Below the pieces are notes generated by a model. It was not told the DNA's origin, did not search any database, and saw only the letters and a list, made by a program, of their open reading frames with translations. A program made the position numbers and the translations under genes. Source: an uncultured Clostridia bacterium (GTDB lineage: Bacteria; Bacillota; Clostridia; Christensenellales; CAG-917). From it: a stretch of 64,000 nucleotides of DNA. Shown piece after piece: positions 61,783 through 64,000 of this stretch (the first letter of the stretch is position 1; each line of letters begins with the position of its first letter). Location of the stretch: the NCBI GenBank assembly GCA_934233745.1, contig CAKQGN010000004.1, positions 1 through 64,000 of the forward strand, given 5' to 3'.

Positions 61783-63548
61783 ATCGTGCATCTCCCCAGC
61801 CTGTTTGCACCGCAACCGTTGCAGCCTTCGCGGCAGTTTTTGGTGGTGACGCCCTCATAGGCAAGTTCGCGTTGTTTGAGCAAATACTTTTTGCTCACGC
61901 CCGAATCTATAAACTCCCACGGCAACGTTCTATCCAAAGGAATCGCTCCGTAGTAGTCTTCCATTTTGAGGTCGCACTCGTCAAACGCCCGTTGCCATAC
62001 GTCCCACTTGAAATGCTCGCTCCACCCGTCGAATTTCGCGCCGAGTTCATATGCCCTTTCTATAACGTAGGACTGTTTTCTATCCCCTCTTGCGAGAGCC
62101 GCTTCCAGCACCGAGGTTTCCGCCCCGTGCCAAGAGAAAGACACGCCCTTTATCTCACGCAAAAGACCTCTCAGATAGTTTTGTTTTCGTTTCATCTCGT
62201 CCATGGAGATTTGCGCTTCCCATTGAAACGGCGTGCAGGGCTTGGGAATAAACACGGCGCAACTCACCGAAATATTCAAACCGCGTTTGGAGCGTTTTTG
62301 CCAGTAGAGTTGTTTAAGGCGCTTGCAAATCTCGGCAATACCTTGAATATCCTCGTCGGTTTCGGTGGGAAGTCCCATCATAAAATACAGTTTTACGCTG
62401 TCATAACCCGCCTCGAACGCAACGGAAATTTTTTCAATCTCCTCTTCCGTAACGTTCTTATTGATGACATTACGCAGCCTTTGCGTGCCTGCCTCGGGCG
62501 CGAACGTAAGCGAACTTCTGCGAGAATTGTTTGCCATATCGGGCTTAAAACTGCTTATTCTCAAACTCGGCAAAGCAAGATTTATGCGCTTTTGCTTGCA
62601 ATACTCTCCAAGCTCCGTTTCCAGCTCTTCGAGTCCCGTATAATCGCTTGTGGACAGCGAGCAAAGCGAAATCTCGTTGAATCCCGTGCTATCCATCATT
62701 TCTTTTGCTATTTCGGCGCAACGCTTTGCACTGCGCTCCCTTATGGGACGATACCAAAATCCCGCCTGGCAGAATCTGCAACCGCTTGCGCAGCCGCGAT
62801 ATAGCTCAAGTGTGGCTCTGTCGTGTACCGCCTCGATGTTCGCGACAAGGGGACGAGTGGGATATTCTGCGTTTTCGAAATCCTGCACCACCGCTTTCAC
62901 AACGGTTTCACCGTCTTTGTGCAAAGAAGGTACATATGCTCCTTCCATACCCTTGACTTTTTGCAAAATTTCCTGCTTCGAAAGCCCTTGTTCTCTACCC
63001 TCGGTGACGACTTTGAGAATTGCGATGTCCGCCTCCTCTCCCTCGCCGACCAGAATTATATCGAAAAAGTCCGCAAACGGTTCGGGATTGACCGAGCAAG
63101 GCCCTCCCGCAAGCAAAACGGGGTAAGAGTCGTCTCTGTCTTTTGCTCTGAAAGGAATCTGCGCCAAATCGAGCATATAAAGCACGTTGGTGTAAAGCAA
63201 TTCGAAGCCGACGGAAAATCCGACCACCGTGAAATCTTTGAGCGGTTTTTTCGTTTCGAGCGACAAAAGCGGAATGTTGTTTTCTTTTAGTTTTTTTGCA
63301 AAATCGAGCGCGGGCGCATAACACCTCTCGGCAACGTACCCCTCGGTTTTATTTACTATGTCGTACAAAATCGCAACGCCGAGATTGCTCATTCCGATTT
63401 CGTAAAGTTCGGGAAAACAAAAAACCATATCCCCTTTCCTTTTTTTGTTCATATCGGGGATATTCCATTCTCCGCCCGCATATCTTGCAGGCTTTTCGAC
63501 TTCGCCGAGCAAAGCGAAATATTTTTGTTTGTAATCTTGATTTTGCAT
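61779..63548 (-). CDS. TIGR03960 family B12-binding radical SAM protein
   Basis: A 589-residue protein. The front third (about 30-215) resembles a B12-binding domain (FPELYEIGMSNLGVAILYDIVN, LLAGGPCSVNPEPFADFFDIILVGEGEE). The radical SAM cluster motif CASGCRFC is near residue 255. The C-terminus holds a cysteine cluster (CREGCNGCGANRLG). I start at ATG 63548; the frame is open further but runs into the composite repeat. RNA modification has been suggested for the family, unproven. Confidence 0.9.
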   Translation of the reverse strand: MQNQDYKQKYFALLGEVEKPARYAGGEWNIPDMNKKRKGDMVFCFPELYEIGMSNLGVAILYDIVNKTEGYVAERCYAPALDFAKKLKENNIPLLSLETKKPLKDFTVVGFSVGFELLYTNVLYMLDLAQIPFRAKDRDDSYPVLLAGGPCSVNPEPFADFFDIILVGEGEEADIAILKVVTEGREQGLSKQEILQKVKGMEGAYVPSLHKDGETVVKAVVQDFENAEYPTRPLVANIEAVHDRATLELYRGCASGCRFCQAGFWYRPIRERSAKRCAEIAKEMMDSTGFNEISLCSLSTSDYTGLEELETELGEYCKQKRINLALPSLRISSFKPDMANNSRRSSLTFAPEAGTQRLRNVINKNVTEEEIEKISVAFEAGYDSVKLYFMMGLPTETDEDIQGIAEICKRLKQLYWQKRSKRGLNISVSCAVFIPKPCTPFQWEAQISMDEMKRKQNYLRGLLREIKGVSFSWHGAETSVLEAALARGDRKQSYVIERAYELGAKFDGWSEHFKWDVWQRAFDECDLKMEDYYGAIPLDRTLPWEFIDSGVSKKYLLKQRELAYEGVTTKNCREGCNGCGANRLGRCTI

Positions 63549-63589
63549 CGCTGTATCGTATTTATTGTTAAGATGTGAATGACTTTTAG

Positions 63590-63775
63590 TTTTGTTCGCT
63601 TGCGCGCGAAGCACGCCCTCACCAAGCATGCACTCGCACAAAATTTTGAGTTTTTATCCGTCTTATTTTGAGAGTAAAGAAGGCTTGCGCGGTTAGCAGT
63701 GCAGAAACCTATCGAGGCTCTCGGCAAAACTCACGCTTGCGCGTTGCCGTTGCCTTAGCAACGGTTCATGCACAG
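63590..63775 (-). repeat. Dispersed composite repeat, copy 4
   Basis: It shares GCGAAGCACGCC, CACCAAGCA, GCGCGGTTAGCAG and GTTGCC..TTGCC(T)TAGCAAC words, in that order, with 21470-21990. It occupies the gap between the radical SAM gene and the ROK gene, and its terminal hairpin supplies the stop codon of the latter. Confidence 0.75.
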
Positions 63776-64000
63776 AGCAGCCGCGCCGATAATGCCTGCG
63801 TCGTTTTTGAGCGTTGCCGCAACCACCTTGACTTTGGGAGTATATTCCGCGCCGTATTTGTTTCTGGACACGTATCTTTGCAAAGGCTTGATGATATTGT
63901 CGCCCTGATTCGATATTCCGCCGCCGATAATTATGACTTCGGGCGCAAAGATGTTTGCATAGTTGACAAGCCCGACTCCGACGTATTTGATATACCGTTT
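63755..64000 (-). CDS. ROK-family sugar kinase/repressor protein, C-terminal part
   Basis: The last 81 residues of a ROK protein, cut by the window edge. The visible part reads GVGLVNYANIFAPEVIIIGGGIS, the C-terminal glycine-rich motif of glucokinase-like ROK proteins, and ends ATLKNDAGIIGAAALCMNRC. Glucokinase is the most likely function. The last codons and the stop lie in the composite repeat hairpin, so the natural C-terminus may have been altered by it. Confidence 0.85.
   Translation of the reverse strand, partial: KRYIKYVGVGLVNYANIFAPEVIIIGGGISNQGDNIIKPLQRYVSRNKYGAEYTPKVKVVAATLKNDAGIIGAAALCMNRC

Overview
The window looks like chromosome from a spore-forming member of the Clostridia (Bacillota) with intermediate GC. 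Two genes point there directly. One is spoIVA, a spore-coat ATPase found only in endospore formers. The other is a SCIFF six-cysteine peptide with its radical SAM maturase, a signature of Clostridia. Rex, DnaI with a DnaB/DnaD-type partner, CdaA and the TIGR03960/TIGR03936 pair beside RNase G fit the same group. I cannot name a genus. No rRNA, tRNA, CRISPR array or intact transposase was seen.

Layout. 1-0.8 kb: a dispersed composite repeat and a small gene. 0.8-3.3 kb: a LysR regulator divergent from a MATE exporter, sharing one overlapping promoter region. 3.3-9.5 kb (minus): spoIVA, gpmI, tpiA and pgk, with a repeat inserted behind pgk. 9.8-14.4 kb: trmL, brnQ and three small membrane proteins. 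14.5-17.8 kb (minus): a two-domain class II aldolase-like protein and a GSAM-like aminotransferase whose promoters look alike. 17.9-21 kb (minus): a DNA glycosylase, dnaI and a DnaB/DnaD-like helicase-loading gene. 21-22.4 kb: a repeat-rich gap. 22.4-30 kb (minus): a MacB-type transporter, an AlkD-like glycosylase, an LMW phosphatase, dtd, a THUMP methyltransferase, tcdA and a membrane protein. 30.2-36 kb: a small XRE regulator, then lysC, a DUF1015 gene, cdaA, a membrane protein and holA. 36.2-38.3 kb: an AT-rich island of foreign character, flanked by two near-identical truncated GntR C-termini and containing gene fragments. 38.5-41.3 kb (minus): an amino-acid ABC transporter. 41.5-43.3 kb: a LeuB-like pseudoenzyme and a divergent PH-like/XRE pair with spaced palindromes. 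43.3-50.1 kb (minus): uvrA, uvrB, two paralogous helix-plus-membrane-anchor proteins and rex. 50.3-54 kb (minus): a large membrane protein, a YbaK protein and the SCIFF maturase and peptide. 54.2-64 kb: an Orn/Lys/Arg decarboxylase-like enzyme, a lipoprotein hydrolase, an O-antigen-ligase-like protein, a zinc-less MDR dehydrogenase, RNase G, the TIGR03936/TIGR03960 pair and the 3' end of a ROK gene.

Most striking points: (1) the ABC substrate-binding protein at 40355-41233 reads as a natural circular permutant, and its ATPase carries an insertion of about 115 residues; (2) two families of hairpin-built dispersed repeats whose stems show compensatory changes between copies, sitting at or in gene 3' ends; (3) several compact regulatory regions (LysR/MATE, XRE/PH-like, XRE at 30.2 kb, rex) with palindromes placed over promoter elements; (4) the island at 36.2-38.3 kb. 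All functional names come from sequence motifs read by eye, without database searches.
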